This document shows positions 25,713 through 35,090 of a stretch of DNA of 64,000 nucleotides, in pieces. This stretch comes from Ureibacillus thermophilus (GTDB lineage Bacteria > Bacillota > Bacilli > Bacillales_A > Planococcaceae). Below the pieces are notes generated by a model, which was not told the origin of the DNA, did no database searches, and was given only the letters and a program-made list of their open reading frames with translations. The stretch covers positions 2,338,273-2,402,272 of the forward strand of contig NZ_CP036528.1 in the NCBI RefSeq assembly GCF_004331915.1, read 5' to 3'. The translations under genes and the position numbers were made by a program. The first letter of the stretch is position 1. The number at the start of each line of letters is the position of its first letter.

Positions 25713-26651
25713 ATGACCAATATTGTCCTGCATTTATCAAAAGAACAGTGCAAAGAAGTCGAAGCTTATTATTCAAATTATCGGGTTGAACGGAATGCAC
25801 CGGGTGTTGTGTTTGCTGCAAAACTTTCTGATGCAGCCATTACTATATACAACTCCGGAAAAGTAATGTTTCAAGGTGCGGGGGCAGAACGGGAAGCCAA
25901 GCGTTTTGGAGTAATCTCGGAGAATGGGGCTAAAGTTTTTCAAAAGGTTAAAGGCGATTCGCTGCCGGAAAACTTTTCAAGCCTCTCCGTAATCGGCTCC
26001 GATGAAACGGGAACCGGCGATTATTTCGGCCCCATTACCGTTGCAAGCGTTTATGTACCAAAAGAAAAAATCGAACTTGTAAAAGAATTAGGCGTGAAAG
26101 ATTCAAAGCAGCTTACGGATGAAAAAATTCGGGAAATTGCCCCAAACCTGATTGCCTCCTGCATCCACAGCTTATTAATATTGCGCAACGACAAGTATAA
26201 TGAATTTCAAAGCCGCGGCTACAGCCAAGGGAAATTAAAGGCGCTTTTGCATAACCAGGCAATTAAGCATGTGCTTCAAAAAATTTCCCCGGAAAAGCCG
26301 GATTATATTTTGATTGACCAATTTGCCGAGCGGGAAACGTACTATCGTTATCTACAAAATGAAAAAGAAATTGTCAGTGAAAATATTTTATTCTCTACAA
26401 AAGGGGAACAGCTACATGTTGCTGTGGCAGCTGCTTCCATCATCGCCCGTTATGCCTTTTTAGCGGAAATGGATAAATTGTCCAGATTCATTGGATTTCC
26501 TCTTCAAAAAGGAGCAGGTTCTTTGGTGGACGAAATGGCAGCGAAAATTTTGCTTCAGCACGGCGAAAACACCCTGCGCTCAATTTCAAAATGGCATTTT
26601 TCCAACACGCAAAAAGCACAAATGATTTATGAAAAATTAAGAAAAAGATAA
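25713..26651 (+). CDS. rnhC: Ribonuclease HIII
   Basis: This 312-residue enzyme cleaves RNA in RNA-DNA hybrids and clears R-loops and primers. It has an N-terminal TBP-like substrate-binding domain (about 1-85) and the RNase H domain with IGSDETGTGDYFGPITVAS (catalytic Asp-Glu), KDSKQLTD and YILIDQFA, with VAVAAASIIARYAFL completing the site. The ATG at 25713 has GGGAAAGGAT upstream; a TTG six codons earlier is less likely. It is transcribed away from zapA, as in B. subtilis. Confidence 0.95.
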   Translation: MTNIVLHLSKEQCKEVEAYYSNYRVERNAPGVVFAAKLSDAAITIYNSGKVMFQGAGAEREAKRFGVISENGAKVFQKVKGDSLPENFSSLSVIGSDETGTGDYFGPITVASVYVPKEKIELVKELGVKDSKQLTDEKIREIAPNLIASCIHSLLILRNDKYNEFQSRGYSQGKLKALLHNQAIKHVLQKISPEKPDYILIDQFAERETYYRYLQNEKEIVSENILFSTKGEQLHVAVAAASIIARYAFLAEMDKLSRFIGFPLQKGAGSLVDEMAAKILLQHGENTLRSISKWHFSNTQKAQMIYEKLRKR

Positions 26652-26713
26652 AGGGCTTCCTCCATGAGGACAAGCCCATTTTTCTTCCATTCAATCATTA
26701 TGTATCACTGCAT

Positions 26714-28210
26714 CTAGTTCTTTAATATTTTTAAAATATGCTCCATCACTTCTAAATTATTTACAACGACGACATGCAATTTTTTTCTTGCTCTGCTGAT
26801 ATTTTGATAAAGCATTTTGGTTGGTTGATAATAAGGCTTCTTGAAATTCGTTTTTGACGCAAGTTTATTGTTTGGCTTATAGTAAAACGTCTCATCAATG
26901 ACTGCCGCTACATTATCAAATTCCTGCCCGATGACATCGGCTGTTGTTATAGCCAACGGATTCTTTGGATAGGGCTCCAGATACCTTGATGGGGTGAAAT
27001 CAATCACCTTCCAACCAGCCCGCTGCAAAAAGTGCAGATAGCTTTTCGTCGCCTCAACAGAAGAAAAATATTGAATGCTCACATTGGAATATTGCTGCAT
27101 CGGAGTATTCGATGACAAATCAAATAATTTTTTGATAAACGAATGAATTTCTTTATTATAGCGGATCACTTCCGTCAATTCATATTTTACCGGGTTCAAT
27201 GTCGTTTCAATAATTTTCGGTATTTTATTTTTCATTTCTAAAACCGTCAATACTTGGCTTGGATCATAGGAAAAAATGCATGTTGTTTTTAATTTTTCAA
27301 GAAGGCGGATAAATTCGTTCAACTTGTTCAAATAGAGCCGCTGCGCCTCATCAAAAATAATTAAGTCATATTTAGATAGATTTTTTTCATCCTGAATAAC
27401 CTCATAAAATTTGCTAATCGGAACAATTGGCCACCGATATTCATCTATTAGTTTGATATGGCCGCCATTCAACCTTCCGCAGTTAAAAATAATGACTTTT
27501 TTCGATTGGCGTATATACTCTTTGGCAATATCATAGGTAAGCAACGATTTCCCTGTACCCGGCCCGCCTTGGATGGCAAAGACTTTGGATTGCTCGGTTG
27601 GCTTTGCGGTAATGATTTCCCTTTTGTAAGTACTTTGTTGGGCGTTTAAGAAATATTTATCTTCCATAAAGGCTTCCGTTGCATTAAATGGGGATACTAA
27701 GTAATTGGATGGATCAAATAAATCATCCAAATTGTCGATGACATGGATTTGCTGCTGCAGCAGTTTTTCGACTAAGTATTGCATTTCAACTTCAACCACT
27801 TGATCCTGATCATTTAATTGATACAGAGTGTTTGTAGATGAAATGTAGGTAAAATTATAAACGCCCACATCTAAAAATTTTAAATAATGGCGGTTTTGCA
27901 CTAATTGTCTCGTTACCTTCTCGATATGCCCTTCCCTTTTCAATTCAATATTGACGACATAATTTTTCCCGATTCGTAATAAATCAAATTCCTTTCCGAT
28001 TTGCTTAATCATATAACCTACATAATATCCATTGTATATTTCAATGGCTTTTTTCTCTTTTCTCAGCTCTTCCACAAAGGCACGCAAATCATATAACTCA
28101 CTTGTCCGCAGTCTCGGATTGATGCCGAACTGTTCTAAATACTTGATGAAATTTTCCTCATCTAAATCTTCCTTTGCATTCAGCAGCGAAAATAAATTAA
28201 TCGGCCTCAC
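26714..28210 (-). CDS. DUF2075-type helicase/ATPase with possible N-terminal nuclease domain
   Basis: A 498-residue protein. The C-terminal two thirds form a superfamily-1 ATPase of the DUF2075 type. Walker A is IQGGPGTGKS (213-222), Walker B is LIIFDEAQR (283-291), FSYDPSQ follows, and the late motifs include TTADVIGQEFDNVAAVID and MLYQNISRARKKLHVVV. The first 180 residues contain EFDLL (74-78) and VNIELKRE (86-93), a D-x(12)-E-x-K arrangement resembling a PD-(D/E)xK nuclease core, followed by conserved Arg/Gln (TRQLVQNRHYLKF). The fold is inferred, not proven. The gene stands alone between rnhC and a family-1 repeat, where conserved Bacillus order would place pheT, so it looks like an accessory, possibly defence-related, gene. 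Confidence 0.8.
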   Translation of the reverse strand: MRPINLFSLLNAKEDLDEENFIKYLEQFGINPRLRTSELYDLRAFVEELRKEKKAIEIYNGYYVGYMIKQIGKEFDLLRIGKNYVVNIELKREGHIEKVTRQLVQNRHYLKFLDVGVYNFTYISSTNTLYQLNDQDQVVEVEMQYLVEKLLQQQIHVIDNLDDLFDPSNYLVSPFNATEAFMEDKYFLNAQQSTYKREIITAKPTEQSKVFAIQGGPGTGKSLLTYDIAKEYIRQSKKVIIFNCGRLNGGHIKLIDEYRWPIVPISKFYEVIQDEKNLSKYDLIIFDEAQRLYLNKLNEFIRLLEKLKTTCIFSYDPSQVLTVLEMKNKIPKIIETTLNPVKYELTEVIRYNKEIHSFIKKLFDLSSNTPMQQYSNVSIQYFSSVEATKSYLHFLQRAGWKVIDFTPSRYLEPYPKNPLAITTADVIGQEFDNVAAVIDETFYYKPNNKLASKTNFKKPYYQPTKMLYQNISRARKKLHVVVVNNLEVMEHILKILKN

Positions 28211-28315
28211 TGTAATAATCCCCTTTTAAATATTCCCTCTAATATGTAAAAACTACTTTAAACTGAATTATAGTCATATCCCATTTTTTTGCAAAGTCTA
28301 TTCTAAATAGAAAAA

Positions 28316-28633
28316 GAGGTTGGGACAAATCTAAAAAAACATCATTTTCTCCAAAGAGAAAATGATGTTTTTTTGATATGTTATTAAAATTGATTTCCGT
28401 TCCGGGGACGCTTTCTGCGGGCCCTCCTCTGAGTCATTCCTTCGCTCCTCGTGGTCTCGAGAGGGATTGTTGCAGGAAAGCTTTGAATTTACTTCCTTGA
28501 GCTTTCTCCGCTTTGCGACTAAGCGTGCGCGACAGCAACTCGCCCCGTCACTTCAATCAATTTTTCGTTAGTTCAATTTTTTATCAAAACTCTTTCAACT
28601 GCCCCTTTCATTTTTTGTTTATGTCCCAGCCTC
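28316..28633 (-). repeat. Family-1 dispersed repeat, copy 3 (reverse)
   Basis: A 318-bp copy in the opposite orientation to copies 1 and 2. The left end GAGGTTGGGACAAAT leads into the AACATCATTTTCTC hairpin (28338-28373) and then TTTCCGTTCCGGGGACGCTT, CTCCTCGTGGTCTCGAGAGGG and GCGACTAAGCGTGCGC. It ends ATGTCCCAGCCTC. It lies between the DUF2075 gene and the LysM-CAP gene and could end transcription of the latter. Confidence 0.87.
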
Positions 28634-28644
28634 TCGGAAAATAA

Positions 28645-29259
28645 TTATTTTTGAATAAACATTTGTGTCCAATAATGACCATCTTTTACATAGCCCACAC
28701 CGATATGCGTATAGTTTTTGTTTAAGATGTTTGCGCGGTGTCCTGGTGAATTCATCCACGCTTTTACTACTTGTTCAGGTGTACTTTGGCCCATCGCAAT
28801 ATTTTCACCGGCGGATTTATATTGGATACCGTAGTTTTTCATCATTGTAAAAGGTGAACCGTATATCGGGCTTGTATGGTCAAAATATCTATTATCATGC
28901 ATATCTTGAGATTTATGTTTTGCCACTCTCGCTAGTTCCCAATCAGATTTTAATGCAGGCAATCCTGCTTTTGCCCGTTCTGCATTGACTAGTTTTACAA
29001 CTTCTTCTTCATAAGCTTGCCCTACTTTTTCTGGCACATTGATTTTTTGTCCCGGATAAATTAAATTTGGATTTTCTAATTGCGGATTGGCATTAATCAG
29101 CTCTTGCACACCTGTTTGTGTTTTAACTGCAATTTTCCAAAGTGTATCTCCAGAAACAACTGTATATGTTCCAGCAGCCAAAGCCGTTGCTGGCAATAAT
29201 AACCCAATGGATAAGATAAGAGCTCCTGCGCTTTTTTGTAATTTCTTTTTCATCTTCAT
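28645..29259 (-). CDS. Exported LysM and CAP (SCP-like) domain protein
   Basis: A 204-residue exported protein. A signal peptide (about 1-28, ending LLLPATALAAG) is followed by one LysM peptidoglycan-binding module (30-76, YTVVSGDTLWKIAVKT..LIYPGQKINVP) and a CAP domain (84-204, VVKLVNAERAKAGLPAL, HTSPIYGSPF, SAGENIAMGQ, SPGHRANILNKNYTHIGVGY). The architecture is that of YkwD/SafA-like wall or spore-coat proteins; the exact role is unknown. Residues GENIA and HRANI are the CAP signature. AAGGATG precedes the start. Confidence 0.9.
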   Translation of the reverse strand: MKMKKKLQKSAGALILSIGLLLPATALAAGTYTVVSGDTLWKIAVKTQTGVQELINANPQLENPNLIYPGQKINVPEKVGQAYEEEVVKLVNAERAKAGLPALKSDWELARVAKHKSQDMHDNRYFDHTSPIYGSPFTMMKNYGIQYKSAGENIAMGQSTPEQVVKAWMNSPGHRANILNKNYTHIGVGYVKDGHYWTQMFIQK

Positions 29260-29458
29260 TCATCCTTCCTTTTTTTGTGTGCAAATTCATCATAAAAAGA
29301 ATTCGCGATGAATTCATCACAAAATATTTGGAAGGATTTTTACAGTCTCATTACATTGAAATATTAATTCTCAAAGACCTTGTTATTACTAGTTTTTACT
29401 CTTTGAATCTCGTAAAAAAATTGAAATATATTTGAAATAGGAATAAATTACTAGGTTT

Positions 29459-29677
29459 CTATATTCTTTTTGTATTTATATGATAATCTATAAAAGCGTC
29501 CACCCAGAAGGACTGTTCTGTTTTCCGCTTTTGAAGAAAAGAATAATCTTCAAAATCCATCTCATCTTGGAAACGTTTTGATTTCGTTAAATTCTTTAAA
29601 TAGTAGTACGTTGTAATATGAGCCGATTTTGGTAAATTTTCAATTAATTCGATTAATTGCCCTTTATTGATTGACAA
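29459..29677 (-). CDS. Unknown 72-residue protein
   Basis: A short charged protein starting MSINKGQLIELIENLPKSAH. The first 35 residues form one likely helix pair of the kind seen in small proteins beginning K-x-L-x-x-L-I-x-x-L-P; I do not recognise the family. The ribosome site AGGAGG lies eight bases from the ATG, which supports expression. It has no operon partner, no cysteines and no membrane span. Confidence 0.65.
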   Translation of the reverse strand: MSINKGQLIELIENLPKSAHITTYYYLKNLTKSKRFQDEMDFEDYSFLQKRKTEQSFWVDAFIDYHINTKRI

Positions 29678-29850
29678 TGTTCCTTCCTCCTAAATCTCAC
29701 ATTTTCTTCCTACCAAAATTAATATATTGCTATACTCCATAAGATATTCGTATATGAGTTTGAAATTACAATTAGATATTTTTATATATATTCATTAGTT
29801 ATATTAATAAGCATACTACATGCAGCAATCTCCCTTGTTCATTTTTGAAT

Positions 29851-29879
29851 GCATAACTTTGCAAAAATGATTCATATTA
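29851..29879 (+). promoter_or_regulatory. Weak sigma-G-like promoter before the 61-residue gene
   Basis: GCATA (29851-29855) and CATATTA (29873-29879) are 17 bases apart and resemble the sigma-G pattern GHATR-N18-CATWHTA. The predicted start falls close to the ribosome site, which weakens the call. A CATACTA further upstream (29812) lacks a good -35. Confidence 0.25.
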
Positions 29880-29901
29880 ACATTGAAGGGAGAGACAAGC
29901 A

Positions 29902-30087
29902 ATGGAACATCGAACGGATTTAGAGAACCATGCAAGGCATTTTGAAATGATTCGTGGAAAACAATCTGTTGGAAGCAAAGGAAAGAATATGGAAGAGTTT
30001 GGATTGGAAGAGGAATTTCATATTCCAAAAAAGAAGGAACATCCTTCCATTCGTGAAAGACATGATTCATTTTCAGAAAAGGAATAA
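29902..30087 (+). CDS. Unknown 61-residue hydrophilic protein
   Basis: A small, very polar protein (MEHRTDLENHARHFEMIRGK..., ending ERHDSFSEKE), rich in Glu, Lys, His and Arg, with no membrane span or cysteine. AAGGGAGAG lies before the ATG and a good terminator follows, so it is likely a real single gene. The size and composition resemble uncharacterised small sporulation proteins, and a weak sigma-G-like promoter precedes it. That link is inference only. Confidence 0.6.
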   Translation: MEHRTDLENHARHFEMIRGKQSVGSKGKNMEEFGLEEEFHIPKKKEHPSIRERHDSFSEKE

Positions 30088-30129
30088 TGGCGCGTGAAAC
30101 AACCTCCTGTTTAATGAATATAGCTTTGT

Positions 30130-30170
30130 AAAAGAGCGATGAAACATTTACTCGCTCTTTTCTTTTTTTA
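30130..30170 (+). terminator. Terminator of the 61-residue gene
   Basis: AAAAGAGCG (30130-30138) and CGCTCTTTT (30153-30161) form a 9-bp stem followed by CTTTTTTT on the plus strand. Confidence 0.85.
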
Positions 30171-30210
30171 AATATTACTGAAAGACGCTCCTCCCTTGCA
30201 GTGCCTTTGA

Positions 30211-30249
30211 ATAAAAAGCTGCCTAGAAACTCTATTTTCTAGACAGCTT
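30211..30249 (-). terminator. Terminator of the isochorismatase-like gene
   Basis: AAGCTGcCTAGAAA pairs with TTTTCTAGaCAGCTT between 30216 and 30249. On the minus strand TTTTTATTC follows, directly behind the stop codon at 30260. Confidence 0.85.
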
Positions 30250-30259
30250 GTTGAAACTT

Positions 30260-30808
30260 CTATTTTACAATGTTGCTGATAGCTTTAAATTCATCGCCTT
30301 TTGCGATTTGCTGCATTTCAAATAATGCCATTTCAACGCTTGTGAGTTTTGCGCCGATTTGCTTCATTTTCTCTAGACCAATTTCAGAATTTAAAGCCGT
30401 GCGGGACGATACGCAGTCAGCCAGCACTTCCACTTCATAGCCGTTTTGCAACAAGTGGGCAGTTGTTTGATATACGCATATGTGCGTTTCAATTCCGGCA
30501 ATTAATACTTTTTTGCGTCCAGTCGCTTGCAGGGCTTTAACAAATTCCTCCGTATCATAAGCGCTGAAGGTAATTTTTTCAATAGGCTTTTCATCCGGTA
30601 GATGCTGAGCAATTTCTTCCACTGTCGGGCCTAACCCTTTTGGATATTGCTCCAGCCATAATATCGGCAACCCTAAAACTTTTGCCCCTTGCACCATTTT
30701 GGCGATATTTCCAATGACAAATTCGCTATTGTCCACAATGCGGGCAAGCTTCCCCTGAATATCAATCAACACAAGCACAGCATTTTCTTTTGTTAACAAC
30801 TTCCTCAT
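30260..30808 (-). CDS. Isochorismatase-family cysteine hydrolase
   Basis: A 182-residue hydrolase of the isochorismatase/nicotinamidase superfamily. The triad is visible as Asp in LVLIDIQGKL (about 16), Lys in IEKITFSAYD (about 78) and Cys in AGIETHICVYQTTAHLL (about 111). The sequence is closest in style to the YcaC-like group with unknown substrate, not to true nicotinamidases. The gene is monocistronic with its own terminator. It lies in an accessory stretch between rnhC and pheT. Confidence 0.87.
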   Translation of the reverse strand: MRKLLTKENAVLVLIDIQGKLARIVDNSEFVIGNIAKMVQGAKVLGLPILWLEQYPKGLGPTVEEIAQHLPDEKPIEKITFSAYDTEEFVKALQATGRKKVLIAGIETHICVYQTTAHLLQNGYEVEVLADCVSSRTALNSEIGLEKMKQIGAKLTSVEMALFEMQQIAKGDEFKAISNIVK

Positions 30809-30945
30809 CCCCTTTTCTATTTCTTCACATTCTTTATTCTACAAAATGTTGAAAATTCCTTGAAAGTGAATTTTTTTCTTAAGGGCTTTTTTCTTTTCAA
30901 GATGCGCTATAATTAATAGTTGTATCCAATAATGCAAAAGAATGG

Positions 30946-31395
30946 ATGATGTGTGTGATTCGATTAAGTTGGCTGATCAGCTTGGCCATTACCTTTTTCG
31001 GCTTTTTAATTGTCAACCAGCTCTTTGAAACGGAAGTTAGTGGAACAACAGGAAATTTAGGATTCATCTGCATGATATTTTTGTTTCCATTTATTCTCTT
31101 AAGTTTATTTACAACGTTCCGCTATTTTTTAACCGTTGTTCGCATAGGAAAAAATCGAGGGAAATGGCTTGTTATTTATGGAGGCCTTTTGCTTACTGCA
31201 TTTTTTTTATACCTGTTTATGGATATGAAAAATTCGATTGGCGCCTCCCTTTTTGAAATCAGCGAAGAAACTGGACAACTTTATTTCGATGTTTATACCT
31301 TTGGACTGATTCATTCAATCAGTGGAGTGCTTGGTGCTTTATATGGCTCTTTCAATCCAAAAACTCAAGAAATAGATGAACGCCCTTCTAAATAA
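30946..31395 (+). CDS. Unknown membrane protein, about four spans
   Basis: A 149-residue protein with four hydrophobic stretches (LSWLISLAITFFGFLIV, LGFICMIFLFPFILLSLF, WLVIYGGLLLTAFFLYLF and LIHSISGVLGALYGSF) and a short polar tail. I do not recognise the family. The start is uncertain: ATG-ATG-TGT-GTG lies behind only a weak site (GGATG), and the GTG four codons in is an alternative. It points towards pheT, with a terminator between the two. Confidence 0.65.
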   Translation: MMCVIRLSWLISLAITFFGFLIVNQLFETEVSGTTGNLGFICMIFLFPFILLSLFTTFRYFLTVVRIGKNRGKWLVIYGGLLLTAFFLYLFMDMKNSIGASLFEISEETGQLYFDVYTFGLIHSISGVLGALYGSFNPKTQEIDERPSK

Positions 31396-31446
31396 TTCTA
31401 TAAATTACCTCTATCCTTTTCCTCATGGAGCCGGAAAAAGGGTGCA

Positions 31447-31477
31447 TAAAAAAAGGCTGGAATCAGCTCCAGCCTTT
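31447..31477 (-). terminator. Terminator of pheS-pheT
   Basis: AAAGGCTGGA (31452-31461) and TCCAGCCTTT (31468-31477) form a 10-bp stem. On the minus strand a TTTTTTT tail follows, behind the pheT stop. Confidence 0.92.
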
Positions 31478-31505
31478 GCATGTGTACTTGTGACAATTTG
31501 TAATG

Positions 31506-33911
31506 TTATCGGATTGCCGCGCCGGCTTCTTCTAATGCTTTCCATACTTTTTCATGAGCGCTTGCCACTTCTTCATCCGTTAAAGTTCGTTCAGGGTTGA
31601 AGTATGTCAATGTGAAGGCAACAGATTTTTTGCCTGCTTCGATGTTCTCTCCTTCATATACATCGAATACTTTCACCGATTTTAACAACTTCGTACCCGC
31701 TTTGCGAATGATGTTTTCAAGTTCTCCGGCAGAAACAGCTCGATCTACTTCCACGGCAATGTCCCGCGTTACCATTGGGAAGCGTGGTACCGGCTCGTAT
31801 TCAACTCCTTTTGCTTCAGCATGCAATAATGCATGTAAATTCAACTCTACTACATATGTTTCTTTTAAATCCCATGCTTTTCGTTCTGCTGGGTGAAGTC
31901 CACCAATGATACCAACTCGTTCACCATCAAGCAAAATGTTTGCTGTTTGTCCAGGATGAAGTCCATCCATCGTTGCTTTTTCATAGGTAATGCGTTCTGT
32001 TAAACCTAATTTTTCGATTAATCCTTCCACAATGCCTTTTGCCACAAAGAAATCCACATTGCGTTTATCTCCGAGCCACGCATCATCCACCCATTTTCCA
32101 GTGATGACAAAGGCTGCATGCTCCTCTTCAAATGGCAATCCTTCCTCTGTTTTGCCAAGGAATACAGAGCCGATTTCATATAAACATGCGGAATCCGCTT
32201 GGCGTGCCATGTTATAGCTTGCTGCTTGCAATAAATGCGGAATCAAGCTTTGGCGAAGTGTTGTGCGGTCTTCGCTCATTGGCATTAATAATTTCGTTGT
32301 TTCCTCTTTTTTCAACGCAAATTTTTGAGACCATTCTTCGGAAGTTAATGAATACGTAATGGCTTGATAGAGTCCTGCCCCTTCCAAGAAGTTGCGGACA
32401 ATGCGGCGTTTTTGTTGATAAGGTGTCAAACCACCGACCTGTGTTTTTCCTTCAGGCAATGTGATTGGGATTTCATCGTAGCCGTAAAGTCTTGCAATTT
32501 CTTCGATCATATCTTCTGCTATTTTGATATCTTGTCTGCGAGTCGGCACATCGATTACTAATAAACCGCGTTTTGCCTCCACATCAAATTTCAAACGTTG
32601 AAGGATGGAAATCATTTCTTCCAACGAAATTTTCATGCCTAATTTTGCATTAATATCATCCGGTGAAATGACAATGCGTGCTGGTGTTTTATCAAGTTCA
32701 TCGACAAGCACCGTTCCTTCCAGCACTTCTCCGCCAGCAAGTTCAGCAAGGAGCTGCACTGCCCGCTCTTGGGCCTCTAACACTCGATTTGGATCGACGC
32801 CTTTTTCAAAACGTACAGAGGAGTCGGAACGCAACCCTAAATCTTTTGATGTGCGGCGAACAGATAATCCGTCAAAATAAGCAGCTTCCAATACAACCGT
32901 TGTCGTTTTTTCCGTTACTTCTGAGTTGGCTCCGCCCATCACGCCTGCAACGGCAACCGGTTCTTTTCCATTTGTAATGACCAAATGGTGGCTTTGAAGT
33001 GTTCGTTCCTGATCGTCCAAAGTGACAATTTTTTCATCTTCATTTGCCAAACGGACGACGATTTCGCCTGTACCTAATGCATCGTAGTCAAAAGCGTGAA
33101 GGGGTTGGCCATATTCGAGCAATACGTAGTTTGTAATATCGACAACGTTATTGTGAGGACGAACGCCCGCTGCCATTAGATAGTGCTGCAACCATAATGG
33201 CGATTCTGCCACTTTCACATTTTTAATGACTTTTGCTGCATATAATGGATTTTCTTTTGGCGCTTCTACGCGAACTTTGATGTAATCTTCTGCTCTTTCT
33301 TTAGAAGCTTCATATTGAATTTCCGGCAATTTTACGTCTTTTGATAAAATAGCGCCCACTTCATAGGCAACCCCCAGCATGGAGAGGGCATCGGAGCGGT
33401 TTGGCGTCAAATCAAGCTCCAACACTGTATCCCGAAGTCCAAGAATTTCCAGCGCATCGGAACCAGGCACTGCATCATCAGGCAATACATAAATGCCATC
33501 CGCATACGCTTTTGGCACAACGCGACTTTCAATGCCTAACTCTTGCAATGAGCAAATCATTCCGTTTGATTCTTGGCCGCGCATTTTCGCTTTTTTAATT
33601 TTGATGCCATCTGGAAGTTTGGCACCAGGCAACGCCACGATTACCTTTTGGCCTGCAGCCACGTTTGGCGCGCCGCAAATGATTTGTCTAACATCCGTAC
33701 CGACATCCACTTGGCAAACGCTTAATTTATCGGCATCCGGATGTTTTTCTTTTGATAAAACATGACCAACGACGATATTTGTCATGCCTTGAGAACGATC
33801 GATGACGGAATCCACTTCAATACCAGCGCGAGTGATTTTTTCCGCTAATTCTTCTGCTGATAATCCTTGTATATCTACATATTCTTGCAACCATTTCAAT
33901 GAAACTAACAT
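31506..33911 (-). CDS. pheT: Phenylalanyl-tRNA synthetase beta subunit
   Basis: The 801-residue beta chain of the (alpha-beta)2 enzyme charges tRNA-Phe. It has an N-terminal OB-fold tRNA-binding domain (about 40-150, VVGHVLSKEKHPDADKLSVC), the B3/B4 editing domain with HNNVVDITNYVLLEYGQPLHAFD, a B5 domain, the catalytic-like core and the C-terminal ferredoxin-fold anticodon-binding domain (PRFPMVTRDIAVEV to TLTDEEVASAHEKVWKAL). It follows pheS by 12 bases in the T-box controlled operon. Confidence 0.97.
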   Translation of the reverse strand: MLVSLKWLQEYVDIQGLSAEELAEKITRAGIEVDSVIDRSQGMTNIVVGHVLSKEKHPDADKLSVCQVDVGTDVRQIICGAPNVAAGQKVIVALPGAKLPDGIKIKKAKMRGQESNGMICSLQELGIESRVVPKAYADGIYVLPDDAVPGSDALEILGLRDTVLELDLTPNRSDALSMLGVAYEVGAILSKDVKLPEIQYEASKERAEDYIKVRVEAPKENPLYAAKVIKNVKVAESPLWLQHYLMAAGVRPHNNVVDITNYVLLEYGQPLHAFDYDALGTGEIVVRLANEDEKIVTLDDQERTLQSHHLVITNGKEPVAVAGVMGGANSEVTEKTTTVVLEAAYFDGLSVRRTSKDLGLRSDSSVRFEKGVDPNRVLEAQERAVQLLAELAGGEVLEGTVLVDELDKTPARIVISPDDINAKLGMKISLEEMISILQRLKFDVEAKRGLLVIDVPTRRQDIKIAEDMIEEIARLYGYDEIPITLPEGKTQVGGLTPYQQKRRIVRNFLEGAGLYQAITYSLTSEEWSQKFALKKEETTKLLMPMSEDRTTLRQSLIPHLLQAASYNMARQADSACLYEIGSVFLGKTEEGLPFEEEHAAFVITGKWVDDAWLGDKRNVDFFVAKGIVEGLIEKLGLTERITYEKATMDGLHPGQTANILLDGERVGIIGGLHPAERKAWDLKETYVVELNLHALLHAEAKGVEYEPVPRFPMVTRDIAVEVDRAVSAGELENIIRKAGTKLLKSVKVFDVYEGENIEAGKKSVAFTLTYFNPERTLTDEEVASAHEKVWKALEEAGAAIR

Positions 33912-33923
33912 GATGTACCCTCC

Positions 33924-34961
33924 TTATCCTTCTGCCCGATGGAATTGTGATAAGAATCGAATGTCATCGATATAGAAATTGCGAATATCTTCTACTCCAT
34001 ACTTCAACATCGCAATGCGCTCTACACCAATTCCAAAAGCAAAACCAGAGAATTTTTTCGGATCATATCCGCCCATTTCAAGCACATTTGGATGAACCAT
34101 GCCGGCTCCTAAAATTTCAATCCATCCTGTATGTTTACATACATTGCATCCTTTTCCTCCACAGCGGAAGCAGGAGATGTCCATTTCTACAGATGGCTCT
34201 GTGAATGGGAAGAAACTTGGACGCAAACGAATTTCGCGATCTTCGCCAAACATTTTTTTCGCCAATTTATCAAGCGTGCCTTTTAAGTCGCTCATGCGAA
34301 TGTTTTCTCCAACTACAAGCCCTTCAATTTGCATGAATTGATGGGAGTGAGTCGCATCGTCTGTATCGCGGCGATACACTTTCCCAGGGCAAATGATGCG
34401 GAACGGTTTACCTTTTTTGGCAAGCATTGTTCTCGCCTGAACAGGAGATGTATGAGTGCGAAGAAGCGTTTCTTCCGTAATATAGAACGTATCTTGCATA
34501 TCGCGGGCAGGATGTCCTTTTGGCAAGTTCAACGCTTCAAAGTTGAAATAATCCGTTTCCACTTCAGGACCTTCCGCCACTTCATAACCCATGGAAATAA
34601 ATAAATCTTCCAATTCTTCCACAACGCGTGTTAAAGGATGTCTGTTTCCAACCCGCACTTTGCGTCCAGGAAGAGTTACATCCACCGATTCTTTTTCCAA
34701 CTGCTCTCGGATTTGCTGTTCTTCTAAAAATTTTGCCCGCTCTTCCAACTCTTGAGTAACCTTTTCCCGCACCGTATTGGCAAGAGCCCCGATTTTCGGA
34801 CGCTCTTCAGGCGAAAGTTTTCCCATTCCTTTCAACACTTCTGTGATGGATCCTTTTTTCCCTAAGTATTTCACACGAATATCATTCAGTTCTTTCAAAT
34901 TCGTACAAGCCGCAATTTTTTCAACGGCTTCTTGCTCTATTTGCTTGAGTTGCTGTTCCAT
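33924..34961 (-). CDS. pheS: Phenylalanyl-tRNA synthetase alpha subunit
   Basis: The 345-residue catalytic chain forms Phe-AMP and Phe-tRNA. The N-terminal coiled coil (about 1-85) binds t[14 protein letters not shown] is class II motif 1, [18 protein letters not shown] motif 2 and [17 protein letters not shown] motif 3. [17 protein letters not shown] is a cysteine cluster typical of the family. Two ATG codons are adjacent; the second (MEQQLKQ) has better spacing to AGGGAGG and matches homologues. Confidence 0.97.
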   Translation of the reverse strand: MEQQLKQIEQEAVEKIAACTNLKELNDIRVKYLGKKGSITEVLKGMGKLSPEERPKIGALANTVREKVTQELEERAKFLEEQQIREQLEKESVDVTLPGRKVRVGNRHPLTRVVEELEDLFISMGYEVAEGPEVETDYFNFEALNLPKGHPARDMQDTFYITEETLLRTHTSPVQARTMLAKKGKPFRIICPGKVYRRDTDDATHSHQFMQIEGLVVGENIRMSDLKGTLDKLAKKMFGEDREIRLRPSFFPFTEPSVEMDISCFRCGGKGCNVCKHTGWIEILGAGMVHPNVLEMGGYDPKKFSGFAFGIGVERIAMLKYGVEDIRNFYIDDIRFLSQFHRAEG

Positions 34962-35090
34962 CATGTAACCTCCCTAAATACTTTATCATCTGTATGTTGA
35001 CCATTTTTGCACCAATATTGACAGATTTTGTGAATTTTTTATCTTTTGGTGAACAAATGGATGAATTTTGTGAATCTATTCATCCTTTGA

